Counted from the first letter of the stretch, positions 30,562-38,747 are shown. The stretch is DNA of 64,000 nt from Saccharothrix sp. HUAS TT1 (GCF_040744945.1 NZ_CP160454.1:124001-188000), one strand, 5' to 3'. Notes: a model not told the origin generated them from the sequence alone. A program made the numbers and translations.

Positions 30562-30583
30562 GTTTCACCGGCTCGCGTGAAAC
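30562..30583. promoter_or_regulatory. short dyad upstream of the recombinase gene
   Basis: GTTTCAC (30562-30568) and GTGAAAC (30577-30583) form a 7-bp dyad 47 nt before the start codon. It may be an operator; it could also be part of a recombinase site. Weak evidence. Confidence 0.35.
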
Positions 30584-30629
30584 GGAACCAAACGAGTCGT
30601 TGAATGCCCCTCAACCGAAGGAACCCCGC

Positions 30630-32042
30630 GTGAAACCGGCTCGACGACGGCTCTACGCCCTGTCCGACACCGTGAAGAAGCTGACCTTCCCGGCCAGCCC
30701 GTCACCGGCGGTGGCCGAGCTGGTGTCGTCGTGGCTGGGCGAGCGCTACGCACGCGCGGCGGCCACCGGCGACACCTACGCCTCGTGCCTGGCCGCCTAT
30801 CTGCGGTGGTGTGCGGTGCAGGAGGTGGATCCGCTGCTGGTGACCCGGCAGCAGGCCAGCCGGTTCGTGCTGTGGTTGGCCGACGAGCCGTCGGCGCACA
30901 CCGGCCGGTTGCGGTCGGTGTCGGCGCGGAACACGGTGCTGACCGCGTGCGCCCGGTTTCTCGAGTACGCGGTGGAGGCGGAGGCCCGGCCGGACGCGGG
31001 CCGGAATCCGTTCCTGGCGGTGTCGCGGCCGTCGGTGCAGCGCTACGCCCGGCAGCGGGCGAGGTTGACGGTGTCGGACGTGACCCGGTTGGTGTCGGCG
31101 GCGCGGGAGGACCACGTGCTCGGCGGCACGCTGGGCAAGGTGCTGATCGGGTCGCTGGCGTTGGTGGGGGTGCGGCCGACGGACCTGTGCCGGTTGGAGA
31201 TGGAGCACGCCGGCGACGACGGGCAGGGCGGGTACCGGCTGGACCTGACGGTGAAGCGGGGCAAGCAGCTGACGCGGTGGATGCCCGGCCAGGTGGCGGC
31301 CGACCTGTACGCGTACCTGCATCGGGAGCGGGTGGAGCCGGACGAGGAGTGGCAGGAGCACGATCCGCTGGGCCCGGCGCCGCTGCTGGTGCACCCGAGG
31401 TTGCGGCGCAGGGTGAACCGGGACGACGTGCTGCACCTGGTGAAGCGGTCGGCGTCGGCGGCGGACCTGCCGATCGGCACGGCGTTGACGGCGCGGGACT
31501 TCCGGCCGTTCTTCATCACCTCGGCGCGGGCGGCGGGGGCGGACCTGGAGGATCGGCAGCGGGCGGCCGGGCACGCCGACCCTCGCACGACCGGGATCTA
31601 CGACCAGACGGCGTGGACGCGGGAACACGACCCGGCGCTGCGGGTGGCCGCCATGTTCGAGGACTACCCGTCGGAGGAGCTGAGCAAGCCGTTGGCGTGG
31701 GCGAGGCCGCGGGGTCCGCGTCGGGAAGCGAAGTACGAGTGCGACTGCACGCCGCAGTGGAAGCACCTGCGGGTGTGGCTGGGCGGGCTGCACCGCGAGC
31801 TGGACGAGTACGGGCGGGCGGTGCCCACCGACCTGCCCGAGCCGGGTGTGGCCGCGCTGGACGCGCCGTCCTGTCCGGTGTGCCACGCCATCTACCTGGG
31901 CCCGTACCGGGTGGAGGCGATCCCGGGCGACCCGGACGGGCAGTTGTTGGCGTTGTGCCGGCGCGAGCTCACCGACCGGGCCGCCTACCCGTCCGCGTCC
32001 GCCCGCCGCGACGAGCGGAGGCGTCGTGACGGCACCGGCTGA
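30630..32042 (+). CDS. tyrosine recombinase/integrase
   Basis: 470 residues; GTG 30630 has AAGGAA upstream. Residues about 25-120 form a SAM-like core-binding domain; 145-330 the catalytic domain. Active-site candidates: R182 in ALVGVRPTDL, K209 or K212, R292 in TARDFRPFF, H315 in AAGHADPRTTG, Y324 in IYDQ. The usual His of the HxxR box is Arg289 here. A 140-residue C-terminal extension holds cysteine groups (CDCTP, CPVCHA) that may bind zinc. It probably integrates or resolves the element. No att site was recognised. Confidence 0.87.
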   Translation: MKPARRRLYALSDTVKKLTFPASPSPAVAELVSSWLGERYARAAATGDTYASCLAAYLRWCAVQEVDPLLVTRQQASRFVLWLADEPSAHTGRLRSVSARNTVLTACARFLEYAVEAEARPDAGRNPFLAVSRPSVQRYARQRARLTVSDVTRLVSAAREDHVLGGTLGKVLIGSLALVGVRPTDLCRLEMEHAGDDGQGGYRLDLTVKRGKQLTRWMPGQVAADLYAYLHRERVEPDEEWQEHDPLGPAPLLVHPRLRRRVNRDDVLHLVKRSASAADLPIGTALTARDFRPFFITSARAAGADLEDRQRAAGHADPRTTGIYDQTAWTREHDPALRVAAMFEDYPSEELSKPLAWARPRGPRREAKYECDCTPQWKHLRVWLGGLHRELDEYGRAVPTDLPEPGVAALDAPSCPVCHAIYLGPYRVEAIPGDPDGQLLALCRRELTDRAAYPSASARRDERRRRDGTG

Positions 32043-32213
32043 ACCACCCGGCCGTGCCGGAGGATCGTCGGCGGGGCCGGGTGATGCCCGTCGTCTGTCC
32101 GGCTCTTCCCGCGCCCGTGCCGACGAATCGACGGCGCGCTTGGAATGGGTGTGGCCGGGGAGGTCGCACGGGCCGCGTGCGCGTGATCGGGTCGACGTCC
32201 TCGACCATGACCT

Positions 32214-32393
32214 GTGCCGCATCGGCAGCCGCGGGGCTGCGGCGACGAGCGGACGGCGTGGTCTGCACGGCTCCGTGAACGCGAGAAGCGCCCGAACCGC
32301 TGGCAGGCGGCGCGGACGCTTCTCAACGTCATACGGTTCATCGCACGGATCGTCCTGTGGTTGCTCATCACCCAGGCGATCACCACAGGCTGA
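32214..32393 (+). CDS. possible 59-aa membrane peptide
   Basis: From GTG 32214 the frame ends with a coherent basic-then-hydrophobic stretch: REREKRPNRW, then TLLNVIRFIARIVLWLLITQAI. This fits an amphipathic or membrane helix. Codon use is mixed and there is no good ribosome binding site, so this may be a gene remnant or a chance frame. Confidence 0.3.
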   Translation: MPHRQPRGCGDERTAWSARLREREKRPNRWQAARTLLNVIRFIARIVLWLLITQAITTG

Positions 32394-32559
32394 TCATCCT
32401 CGGCTCCAGTGTGCCGCACCATCCCCGGGCCGGTCAACCGGCACCCGTCGGCGACCGGCCCCCTCGTCGGCGGCCCGCTTGTCGGGGCGCGCCGTCTCCG
32501 ACCCGGCGGCCGTGCGCCTCCGCACCGATCGCGAACACGATCAGCCACGCCGCCATGAC

Positions 32560-32617
32560 GGCAATCACATTCCACGGTTCCGGCATTCCGCCGCCGCGCC
32601 CCATTGTGGAATAGGAT
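32560..32617 (+). promoter_or_regulatory. divergent class-1-like promoter for the gene at 32659
   Basis: GGCAATCACA (32560-32569) is a changed GGGTATCACA box and TAGGAT (32612-32617) the -10, followed by the A-rich leader (GAAAAAGAAAAGG). The box lies about 10 nt closer to the -10 than in other class-1 sites and no TGG -35 is seen. Confidence 0.5.
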
Positions 32618-32658
32618 CAGGGAAAGCACGAAAAAGAAAAGGAAATGAGGCGGTAAGC

Positions 32659-33093
32659 GTGGCGTCGGTGTTGCTGAAGGTGACGGAATGGAATGGCGAC
32701 GAGGCGGGCGGGTCGCACCACTTCGGCCCGTTCGACCGCGCGGAGCAGGCGCTGACGTGGTTCGCGGAGCACGGGCCGCGGATGCTGCCGCGATGGAACG
32801 AGGGCCGCCTGCCCGACCAGGACCCCGCCTACACCGCCGAGGTCGTGCACGAGCCGCGGCCGTTGCCGCCCGTGCCGGTGGAGCTGTTCCGCCACTTCAC
32901 GCCCTACCAGCCGGGCAGGCGGGTGGAACTGGTGTCGATGGCTGACGAGCACACGCGTCTCCGGCCGGGCACGCGCGGCACCATCGCGTTCGTCGACGAC
33001 CTGCGCACCGTGCACATCGCCTGGGACAACGGCTCGCGGCTGGCGGCGATCGTGCACGACGGCACCGACGTGATCACCCTCCTGGAGAAGTGA
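32659..33093 (+). CDS. DUF4314-domain protein
   Basis: 144 residues from GTG 32659, behind GAGGCGG. The first 80 residues (LLKVTEWNGDE, HHFGPFDRAEQALTWF) are unrecognised. Residues about 85-142 match DUF4314: GRRVELVSMADEHTRLRPGT, RGTIAFVDD, TVHIAWDNGSRL. DUF4314 is a small SH3-like domain of phage and plasmid proteins with unknown role. Driven by a class-1-like promoter. Confidence 0.78.
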   Translation: MASVLLKVTEWNGDEAGGSHHFGPFDRAEQALTWFAEHGPRMLPRWNEGRLPDQDPAYTAEVVHEPRPLPPVPVELFRHFTPYQPGRRVELVSMADEHTRLRPGTRGTIAFVDDLRTVHIAWDNGSRLAAIVHDGTDVITLLEK

Positions 33094-33162
33094 GGCGCGG
33101 TGGTCGGAATCCACCCGACGGAAAGGAGGTCCCCAGGTATGCGCGCGACTCGTCTCGTGAGC

Positions 33163-33230
33163 GGTACCACATTATTAATATGCGCGTGCGGCCGGTGAAA
33201 CTGGCTTCCGTGAGTGCCGTCGAATAGGAT
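33163..33230 (+). promoter_or_regulatory. class-1 promoter for the gene at 33284
   Basis: GGTACCACA (33163-33171) is a variant box, -35 CTGGCT 33201-33206, 18-nt spacer, -10 TAGGAT 33225-33230. CCGGTGAAACTGG spans the -35. The box to -35 distance (29 nt) agrees with other class-1 sites. Confidence 0.65.
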
Positions 33231-33283
33231 TTTCTTACAAGATCAAGAAGATGAAGACGGCGCTCACGGAAAGCGGAAACGAC

Positions 33284-33532
33284 ATGGACCTGGCGGAGTT
33301 CGCGCACCTCGACGGCTTCTCCCTCCTGCTCGGCGCGGAGGACCTGGCCCACCTGATCGCCCGGCACCAGCACCAGGAGTGCAGCGCCATGTTCGACGGC
33401 GACGAGCTGGAGCGCATGGAGGCCGAGGCACAGGACCAGCTCGACCGCATCGACGGCGGAGTCCTCGACTTCGCGCAGGCCGTGGTCGACGCGCAGGGCG
33501 AGGAGACGGCCCGACGGCTCGGCTTCGCCTGA
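33284..33532 (+). CDS. unknown 82-aa acidic helical protein
   Basis: ATG 33284 is preferred over 33251 because it follows the CTCACGGAA leader motif seen before other starts. The protein is strongly acidic and helical throughout (LAEFAHLDGFSLLLGAEDLA ... MEAEAQDQLDRI). A DNA-mimic or small adaptor is conceivable, but nothing proves it. A terminator follows directly. Confidence 0.72.
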   Translation: MDLAEFAHLDGFSLLLGAEDLAHLIARHQHQECSAMFDGDELERMEAEAQDQLDRIDGGVLDFAQAVVDAQGEETARRLGFA

Positions 33533-33535
33533 CCC

Positions 33536-33562
33536 GGCCCCGGCGCACACCGCGCCGGGGCC
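33536..33562 (+). terminator. terminator hairpin
   Basis: GGCCCCGGCGC (33536-33546) pairs perfectly with 33552-33562 around a 5-nt loop, 4 nt after the stop at 33532. Confidence 0.7.
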
Positions 33563-33587
33563 GCCCACACGCACCCGAAGGAGCCCC

Positions 33588-33971
33588 ATGAGCGAGCCCG
33601 CCGGCACGGCCGACCCGGACACCGCGGTCGACGCCTCCGACCGGCCGGTCACCGAGCTGACCGACGACACCGTGCTCACGGTGGCGCAGTTCCGCCGGCT
33701 GTACTTCCTGCCCGTCTACGACCGCGACCTGCGTCCCAAGGAGATCGCCGTCGAGGCCCTGTTCGGGCCGTTCCCCACCGAGCAGGCGGCGCTGGACTAC
33801 CTGCGCGACACGGTGGGCACGCACCACCCGAACTGGGGGCCGCCGGTCGGCTTCGACGTGATACCGGTCAGCGCGCCCACCGACGAGGCGGCGCTGGCCG
33901 CGTGGCCGCGCGACGAGAACGACCCGCACCCCGACCCGGACTTCCCGTTCACGCACGTCCCACCCGGCTGA
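33588..33971 (+). CDS. unknown 127-aa protein
   Basis: ATG 33588 with GAAGGAG upstream. After a 25-residue disordered head there is a compact domain (VAQFRRLYFLPVYDRDLR, FGPFPTEQAALDYLRDTV, GFDVIPVSA). The FGPFxTxxxA element also occurs in the protein at 32659 (FGPFDRAEQALTWF), so the two may share a small fold. Function unknown. Confidence 0.78.
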   Translation: MSEPAGTADPDTAVDASDRPVTELTDDTVLTVAQFRRLYFLPVYDRDLRPKEIAVEALFGPFPTEQAALDYLRDTVGTHHPNWGPPVGFDVIPVSAPTDEAALAAWPRDENDPHPDPDFPFTHVPPG

Positions 33972-33991
33972 GCCGGCGGCACGCACCGCAG

Positions 33992-34020
33992 GCTCGGAAG
34001 CCCTGCCCCGGCTTCCGAGC
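33992..34020. terminator. bidirectional terminator
   Basis: GCTCGGAAGCC (33992-34002) pairs with GGCTTCCGAGC (34010-34020) around a 7-nt loop, between convergent genes ending at 33971 and 34061. Confidence 0.7.
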
Positions 34021-34060
34021 CCGCGTCGCGCGGTGCCGCCCGCGCCCGGCCGGCACCGGG

Positions 34061-34543
34061 TCAGGCGGACGGCGCCGCCGGGACGGCCGGCGGGGCGGTC
34101 CGGTCGCCGCCCACCGGCCGGTGCCCGACGTGGATCACCACCCGCGCCAGGCCGTCGCGGGTCTCGCCGAAGCCGATGCCGTCGACCGCGTGCCCGTCGC
34201 GTCCCTCGACGTCGTCGAGCCAGTCCGCCGCGCGGCGCAGCGCGTCGGCCGCGGTGAACCCGGTGACCGTGACCGTGCGCGCCGCGAACGGCGCCGAGGA
34301 GGTCACCGACAGGCCGCACGCCACGTCCGACAGGTGGCGCTCCGGCCAGTCCAGGGCGGTGGACAGCCTCTCCAGCGACGGCTCCCACGCCTGCGGCTCC
34401 CGGTAGGGGCCGGTGACGAACAGGAACGCGTCGACCGCCCCCGCGTCCAGATCCGACTTCTTCACCAGCGTCGCCCGGTTGATGCCCAGTTCCCGCATCC
34501 GCGCGTCCATCGCCGCCGACACCGCGTGCCACTGTCCGATCAT
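34061..34543 (-). CDS. putative XRE-like DNA-binding protein
   Basis: 160 residues. ATG 34543 lies 7 nt behind a -10-like TACCCT, so it may be leaderless. Residues about 8-75 (AAMDARMRELGINRATLVKKSDLDAGAVDAFL ... LERLSTALDWPERHLSDVA) read as an XRE-type HTH. Residues 85-140 are a strand-helix domain with a GFTAADALRRAADWLDD helix. Divergent from the gene at 34588, a likely target, with only 44 bp between starts. Confidence 0.72.
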   Translation of the reverse strand: MIGQWHAVSAAMDARMRELGINRATLVKKSDLDAGAVDAFLFVTGPYREPQAWEPSLERLSTALDWPERHLSDVACGLSVTSSAPFAARTVTVTGFTAADALRRAADWLDDVEGRDGHAVDGIGFGETRDGLARVVIHVGHRPVGGDRTAPPAVPAAPSA

Positions 34544-34587
34544 GACGCGCAGGGTACGGCGGGCGGGCCGGCCTCGCCGGGGACAGA

Positions 34588-35295
34588 ATGCGCGCCATGA
34601 CCCACCTGACCACGCCCGGCGCCCCGGCGCTCGACGTCCCGGCGATCACGCCCGCCACCGACCCGGCGCAAGCTCTGGGCACGGTGGTCGACCTGGTGCG
34701 CGACCACGGGGAGCTGTTCGCCGGCCGCTACCACGACGGGGACACCGGCCGGGTGGGGCTGGCCCTGCCGAAGGTGGTGCTCGACATGGTCGACGCCGTC
34801 CGGGACCAGCGCCCCGACCTGCCCGAGGTCGTGGAGCTGGTGGCGCTGCTCGACGAGCACCGCGAGAACGACGCCGTGGAGATGGCGTTGGACGTGCTGC
34901 TGCCCGCGCTGCAACGCGTCCTGGCCGCCCTGCACGCCGAAGCCGCCCCCGCCGAACCCGCCGGGCCGGTCGACGTCGCCGACGACGCCGGCCGGGACGA
35001 GGCGGTGGTCGAAGCCGCCGCGCGCCTGCTGCTCGACTACGTCGCCGGCGACGGCGCGCACGTCACCGACCCGGGCGCGCGGTGCCGTGCGATGGCGCTG
35101 CTGCTGGCCGACGCGGGCCTGCTGGCCGACCCCGACCCCGCGTCCCACAGCGAAACGGTGACGGTGCGGCGCCGGGACGGCCGGCTCACCACCGTGCCCC
35201 GCGGCCCGGCCCGCCCGTACCGGCCCGTCCCCAGGACCGCCGAACAGGGCACCCCCGGCCCGCGGCTGCGCGTGGCGCCCGAGCCGCAGTCCTGA
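34588..35295 (+). CDS. unknown 235-aa helical protein
   Basis: ATG 34588 (GGGGA 5 nt upstream) or ATG 34597, which sits 7 nt behind a -10-like CAGAAT and could be leaderless. Helical over most of its length (LGTVVDLVRDHGELFAG, VVELVALLDEHREND, LLPALQRVLAALHAE); the end is basic and Pro-rich. Divergent from an HTH gene. No family recognised. Confidence 0.75.
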   Translation: MRAMTHLTTPGAPALDVPAITPATDPAQALGTVVDLVRDHGELFAGRYHDGDTGRVGLALPKVVLDMVDAVRDQRPDLPEVVELVALLDEHRENDAVEMALDVLLPALQRVLAALHAEAAPAEPAGPVDVADDAGRDEAVVEAAARLLLDYVAGDGAHVTDPGARCRAMALLLADAGLLADPDPASHSETVTVRRRDGRLTTVPRGPARPYRPVPRTAEQGTPGPRLRVAPEPQS

Positions 35296-35315
35296 CCGGC
35301 CCGACCATCCGGGCG

Positions 35316-36191
35316 TCAACCGGCCGTCCCGCGCGTACGCACCCCGCCCGGGTGCGCTTCCGTGCGCACTTCGGGCAGGCGGCGCAGCGCGAACAGCGCG
35401 TCGGCCGCGACCGCCTCCGGGACGACCACCGCGGCGGCGCGCGGCCGGGGCTCGAACAGGTAGCCGGTGCCGCGTGCCAGGGCGCGGGCCGCCTCCGCCG
35501 GTGACGCGTCCCGCGACTCGAGGTCGCGGCGCAGCTCCTCCACGCTGAGCACGTCCAGCGCGCGCAGCACCGGCACCGTCAGCGGTGACCGCGTCCACCG
35601 CTCCAGCACCGCCAGGTCCAGGCCGCTGTGCAGCCAGGTGCGGCTGCCCGACCGGTAGACGTGCCCGACGCCGTCGACGTCCTCGTGGCGCAGCCACACC
35701 GGTGTCCACCGCGGCGTCGGCAACCCCGGCGCCGGCGACCCCGCCTCGGCGGCGGGCCGGTAGACCAGGGGCCGCTGCGCGTAGGCGGGCAGCCGGCGGC
35801 TGTGCACGCGCCGCAGCGTTCCCGGCGCGTCCGGGGGCGGGCTGATGCGGTCGCCGTCGAGCGGGCCGCCCAGCACCTTCACCGCGTCGTCGCCTACCGG
35901 CCTGCCCGCGTCGGGGTGGCGCAGCCGCTCCAGCTCCACCCGGAACCGGTTCGGCCCGGTCCGGTCGTGTTCGCTGCGGGCGATCAGGCGCAGCTCGTCC
36001 TCCAGGTAGGACAGCAGCGCCGACACCGTGCTCACCCGGCCCTGGGTGCGGGCGGCCAGGGCCTTGAGCGGCACCGGGCCGATCTCGCCGGTGTCGTCGG
36101 CGAGGCCGGCCAGCACGGTGAGCAGGAACCGGGCCTGCGGGGAGCGCAGCGGCGGCAGGCGTGCGACGAGGTCCAGCGCGAGCGACGACAT
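35316..36191 (-). CDS. putative winged-helix DNA-binding protein
   Basis: 291 residues. ATG 36191 stands 7 nt behind a -10-like TACCGT with no ribosome binding site: probably leaderless. Residues about 15-65 (FLLTVLAGLADDTGEIGPVPLKALAART, STVSALLSYLEDELRLI) form a likely winged helix. The rest is an unrecognised Pro/Arg-rich domain. It is divergent from a class-1 promoter only 54 bp away, so it is a candidate regulator of that promoter class. Confidence 0.7.
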   Translation of the reverse strand: MSSLALDLVARLPPLRSPQARFLLTVLAGLADDTGEIGPVPLKALAARTQGRVSTVSALLSYLEDELRLIARSEHDRTGPNRFRVELERLRHPDAGRPVGDDAVKVLGGPLDGDRISPPPDAPGTLRRVHSRRLPAYAQRPLVYRPAAEAGSPAPGLPTPRWTPVWLRHEDVDGVGHVYRSGSRTWLHSGLDLAVLERWTRSPLTVPVLRALDVLSVEELRRDLESRDASPAEAARALARGTGYLFEPRPRAAAVVVPEAVAADALFALRRLPEVRTEAHPGGVRTRGTAG

Positions 36192-36244
36192 GCCGCCCAC
36201 GGTAGTGCGCGCCCGGGATTCCGCAGCCCGAAAACACCATTGAC

Positions 36245-36313
36245 GGGTATCACACAAACAATTCACGCCAGCGCCATTCGACAATGGATTTGCGCGCAAT
36301 TCCATTATATGAT
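36245..36313 (+). promoter_or_regulatory. class-1 promoter for the gene at 36366
   Basis: GGGTATCACA 36245-36254, -35 ATGGAT 36284-36289, 18-nt spacer, -10 TATGAT 36308-36313. A dyad AATGGA/TCCATT encloses TTGCGCGCAA across the spacer. An A-rich leader (GCAGAAAAAGAAAAGCAG) follows. Confidence 0.68.
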
Positions 36314-36365
36314 TAAGGGGCAGAAAAAGAAAAGCAGACAACGGCCGGGAGAAAAGGTCACAGCC

Positions 36366-36776
36366 ATGCGCGCATCAACGCTCACCGCTCGTCTCGCCCT
36401 CACCGCCGGCCGTGCACCGATCGCGTTGACCACCGGCCGCAAGGTGTGCCTGCTGTGCGGGTCGCGGCTGCGCTCGATGGCGTCCATCAGGGCCGGTTAC
36501 AGCCGCCGCTGCCTGGCCAGGGTACGTGCCGCCCGCCAGGCGGAACTGCTCGCGCACTTCACCGAAGCCCAGATCGAGGCCGCGCGCGAACTGATCGCCG
36601 ACGGCGGCATCGTCCAATCGCACAAAAATGTGTGGACGGTCGTCTCGTCCAAGGGCGACCGGCGTTATCTGACCGCGCCGAACGCGTGCAACTGCCCCGC
36701 CGGTCTGCATTCCCGCCCCTGCTACCACCGGGCCGCCGTCGCGCTGTTGGCCGACGTCTCCCCGGCCGCCGCGTAG
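36366..36776 (+). CDS. small protein with a CxxC finger and a SWIM-like zinc motif
   Basis: 136 residues from ATG 36366. About 28-52 (CLLCGSRLRSMASIRAGYSRRC) resembles DUF6011-type phage zinc proteins. About 94-125 (VWTVVSSKGDRRYL ... CNCPAGLHSRPCYHR) has the CxC...CxH layout of SWIM domains, which bind nucleic acid or proteins. Such proteins are frequent in actinophages with unknown role. First gene of the operon 36366-37997. Confidence 0.8.
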   Translation: MRASTLTARLALTAGRAPIALTTGRKVCLLCGSRLRSMASIRAGYSRRCLARVRAARQAELLAHFTEAQIEAARELIADGGIVQSHKNVWTVVSSKGDRRYLTAPNACNCPAGLHSRPCYHRAAVALLADVSPAAA

Positions 36777-36808
36777 AACCACCGCACCCGATCAGGAAGG
36801 GCCCCGCC

Positions 36809-37486
36809 GTGCCCGAGTCACCACCACCGCCGGCACCGTCCCACCCGTCCACCGTGTCGTCGGCCGTGTTCGTCCCCGGCCTGCCGCACGTCCCCGACGT
36901 GCAGGTCGCCGGGGACGGCATCGCCTACGACGGGTTCGCGCTGCCGATCCGCGACGCGGTGCGCCTCGTGCTCGCCCACGCCGCGCCCGCGCACGGCGGC
37001 CACGGAGCCCGGCTGCGGCTGCGCGGCGCCCTGCGCGAACTCGCCCGGCGCGTCGCCGCCCTGGCCGACGTCGACGGCCGGCCCATGCCGATGGGCGATC
37101 CGCACCTGATGGCCGCCTGGCGCACCCCGGCCGGGGAGACCGGCATCCAGGCGGTGCAGCGCGTCGTCGGCGAGTGGATCACCCACCGGGCCGGGCTGCC
37201 CTCCGAACGCGGCAAGCTCGCGTGGATGCTCGGCAACCCCGCGCTGGCCCGGCTGCGGGAGCGGTTCGGCGAGCACCCGCCGCCGCCCGAGCAGCCGGTG
37301 ACCGCGCTGGACGCGCTGCGCGGCCGGCACCGGGCCGCCGACGCCGCCGGCAGGCCGCTGTGCAAGTGGTTCATCGCCTGCGGACGGCCCGCCACCGGCA
37401 CGCGCACCCACCCCGACCCGGCCGTGGGCGAGGTCGACGTGTGCGAGCGGCACGTGCGGCCCGTCGAGCGGACGGAAGCGCCGTGA
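36809..37486 (+). CDS. unknown 225-aa protein with C-terminal Cys/His group
   Basis: GTG 36809 with AGGAAGG upstream. Pro/Ser-rich head; helical middle (RLRLRGALRELARRVAALADVDG; VQRVVGEWITHRAGL). The end has CKWFIACGRPATGTR ... VDVCERHV, a possible zinc site. The stop overlaps the next GTG. No family recognised. Confidence 0.78.
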   Translation: MPESPPPPAPSHPSTVSSAVFVPGLPHVPDVQVAGDGIAYDGFALPIRDAVRLVLAHAAPAHGGHGARLRLRGALRELARRVAALADVDGRPMPMGDPHLMAAWRTPAGETGIQAVQRVVGEWITHRAGLPSERGKLAWMLGNPALARLRERFGEHPPPPEQPVTALDALRGRHRAADAAGRPLCKWFIACGRPATGTRTHPDPAVGEVDVCERHVRPVERTEAP

Positions 37487-37716
37487 GCGGCGTGAACGGC
37501 CGGTCGCGGCCGGTGTGGAACGTGCTCACGCCGGTGGTGGCGCTGGTCGAGGCCGACACCGCCGAGGACGCCCGGCGCGCACACCGGGAGCTGTTGGAAA
37601 GCCAGGGGCACCTGGTGCACGACGAAGGGCACGACGTGTTCGAGTCCGAGCCGCTGCCCACGGGCGACGGACCGGAGCTGAGCGTGCCCCCGAGGAGCGG
37701 GGAGGCGCGACGGTGA
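37483..37716 (+). CDS. unknown 77-aa protein
   Basis: Coupled on both sides by GTGA overlaps. VWNVLTPVVALVEADTAEDARRAH is a strand-turn-helix start resembling small alpha/beta folds; the tail is Pro-rich. No family recognised. Confidence 0.75.
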   Translation: MSGVNGRSRPVWNVLTPVVALVEADTAEDARRAHRELLESQGHLVHDEGHDVFESEPLPTGDGPELSVPPRSGEARR

Positions 37717-37997
37717 GCGGAGTGGACGCGCCCCGGCTGCGGCCGGGGCAGTACGCGGAGTGGGAGTGCCTGGAGGAGCGGAACTTCTACGGCGGCCCGA
37801 TCGTGGACCCCGGCCACTACGAGGGCGTGCACCGGCCGGCGTTCGTGCCGGCCGCCGCCGGGCTGCCGCCGTGGTGCTCGTGCGGGTGGACGCGCGTGCC
37901 CAAGGGCGGGGGCCTGTACGTCGAGCTGGTCGAGCACATCGCCGACCAGGGCCGGTTCGGGTCGATGCTCCCCGATCCCGGGGACGACGCGCGGTAG
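37713..37997 (+). CDS. unknown 94-aa protein
   Basis: Coupled GTG start. Aromatic and Gly-rich (WECLEERNFYGGPIVDPGHY) with PPWCSCGWTRVP near the middle, a CSCGW element also seen in the protein at 57791. Last gene of the operon. Function unknown. Confidence 0.75.
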   Translation: MSGVDAPRLRPGQYAEWECLEERNFYGGPIVDPGHYEGVHRPAFVPAAAGLPPWCSCGWTRVPKGGGLYVELVEHIADQGRFGSMLPDPGDDAR

Positions 37998-38048
37998 TGG
38001 GCCGTGGGTGGTGGCGCAGGTCTGCGGCACCACCCACGCCCGACCGTG

Positions 38049-38104
38049 TGAAAGCTACTTGCACCCGCGCCCAGCACCTGCATATGATGTACATATCATC
38101 GCAC
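38049..38104 (+). promoter_or_regulatory. class-2 promoter and operator for the gene at 38120
   Basis: -35 TTGCAC (38059-38064) within TGAAAGCTACTTGCAC, 18-nt spacer, -10 TATGAT (38083-38088). The palindrome 38078-38104 (core TGCATATGATGTACAT) covers the -10, so binding would block RNA polymerase. Confidence 0.7.
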
Positions 38105-38119
38105 TCATATGGAGGTTCT

Positions 38120-38374
38120 GTGACCGCCGCGACCACCACCTCCGCACCCGCCGGCACCGGCGCGCCGACCCTGCTGGGGCTCGTCGCCGCCCGCTTCCTC
38201 ATCGAGGACGACGTGTTCGAGTGGGGCGGCCGGCTGTGGACCGCGGACTACGCGCCCCCCGTGCACGACGGCATCGCCTACGTGCCCATCTCCGCCGACG
38301 GCTTCGCCGACTGCCTGGAGATCCCCGCGCACCGCACGGTGCGCCTGCACGACCGGCCCACGCCGGTCGCCTGA
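38120..38374 (+). CDS. unknown 84-aa protein
   Basis: GTG 38120 with GGAGG 4 nt upstream. After a Thr/Ala-rich head the sequence is strand-rich (RFLIEDDVFEWGGRLWTADY, GIAYVPISADGF). Single gene behind a class-2 promoter and followed by a terminator. No family recognised. Confidence 0.78.
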   Translation: MTAATTTSAPAGTGAPTLLGLVAARFLIEDDVFEWGGRLWTADYAPPVHDGIAYVPISADGFADCLEIPAHRTVRLHDRPTPVA

Positions 38375-38377
38375 CCC

Positions 38378-38416
38378 GCGTGCGGGCGGGGAACACCCCT
38401 CGCCCCGCCCGCACGC
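38378..38416 (+). terminator. terminator hairpin
   Basis: GCGTGCGGGCGGGG (38378-38391) pairs perfectly with 38403-38416 around an 11-nt loop, 4 nt after the stop at 38374. Confidence 0.7.
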
Positions 38417-38543
38417 TTCCCCCGACCCGTCGGGCGCGCAGTGGCACCTGCGCGGCCCGACGCCTCCCCGCCCCACCGGTACGTGCCCGTCCCCGCCGCC
38501 CCCACCGGCCCCGACCGCACCACCGACCCCCAGGGAGCACACC

Positions 38544-38747
38544 GTGCCCAGCGCCGCCGACCTCCGCGCCGCCCTCGACCGCATCCGCAACACCAGCGGC
38601 GCCGAACGCCAGCGCGCCGTGTCCGACGCCGCCCGCCTCGGCATCGACGTCACCCGCGAGGTCACCGCCGAGTCCGACCGCGACACCGGCAAGACGTTCT
38701 CCGACCGCTACGAGGCCGACCTGCGCGGCCGGATGCGCAGGGCCTGA
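38544..38747 (+). CDS. unknown 67-aa helical protein
   Basis: GTG 38544 with GGGAGC upstream. Charged helical protein (DLRAALDRIRNTSGAERQRAV, ARLGIDVTREVTAESDRD). No family recognised; probably in one operon with the next two genes. Confidence 0.7.
   Translation: MPSAADLRAALDRIRNTSGAERQRAVSDAARLGIDVTREVTAESDRDTGKTFSDRYEADLRGRMRRA

Larger units (their letters stand above)
32043..32658. other. 616-bp stretch without a clear gene
   Basis: Codon use in all long frames is poor. It holds one possible small membrane-peptide frame (32214-32393), an inverted repeat GAGAAGCG/CGCTTCTC around 32284-32327, and a class-1-like promoter (32560-32617). It may be decayed sequence behind the recombinase. Confidence 0.45.

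Noticed and set aside
30562..30583. attP core for the recombinase
   Set aside because: A 7-bp dyad alone is too little; it fits an operator equally well.
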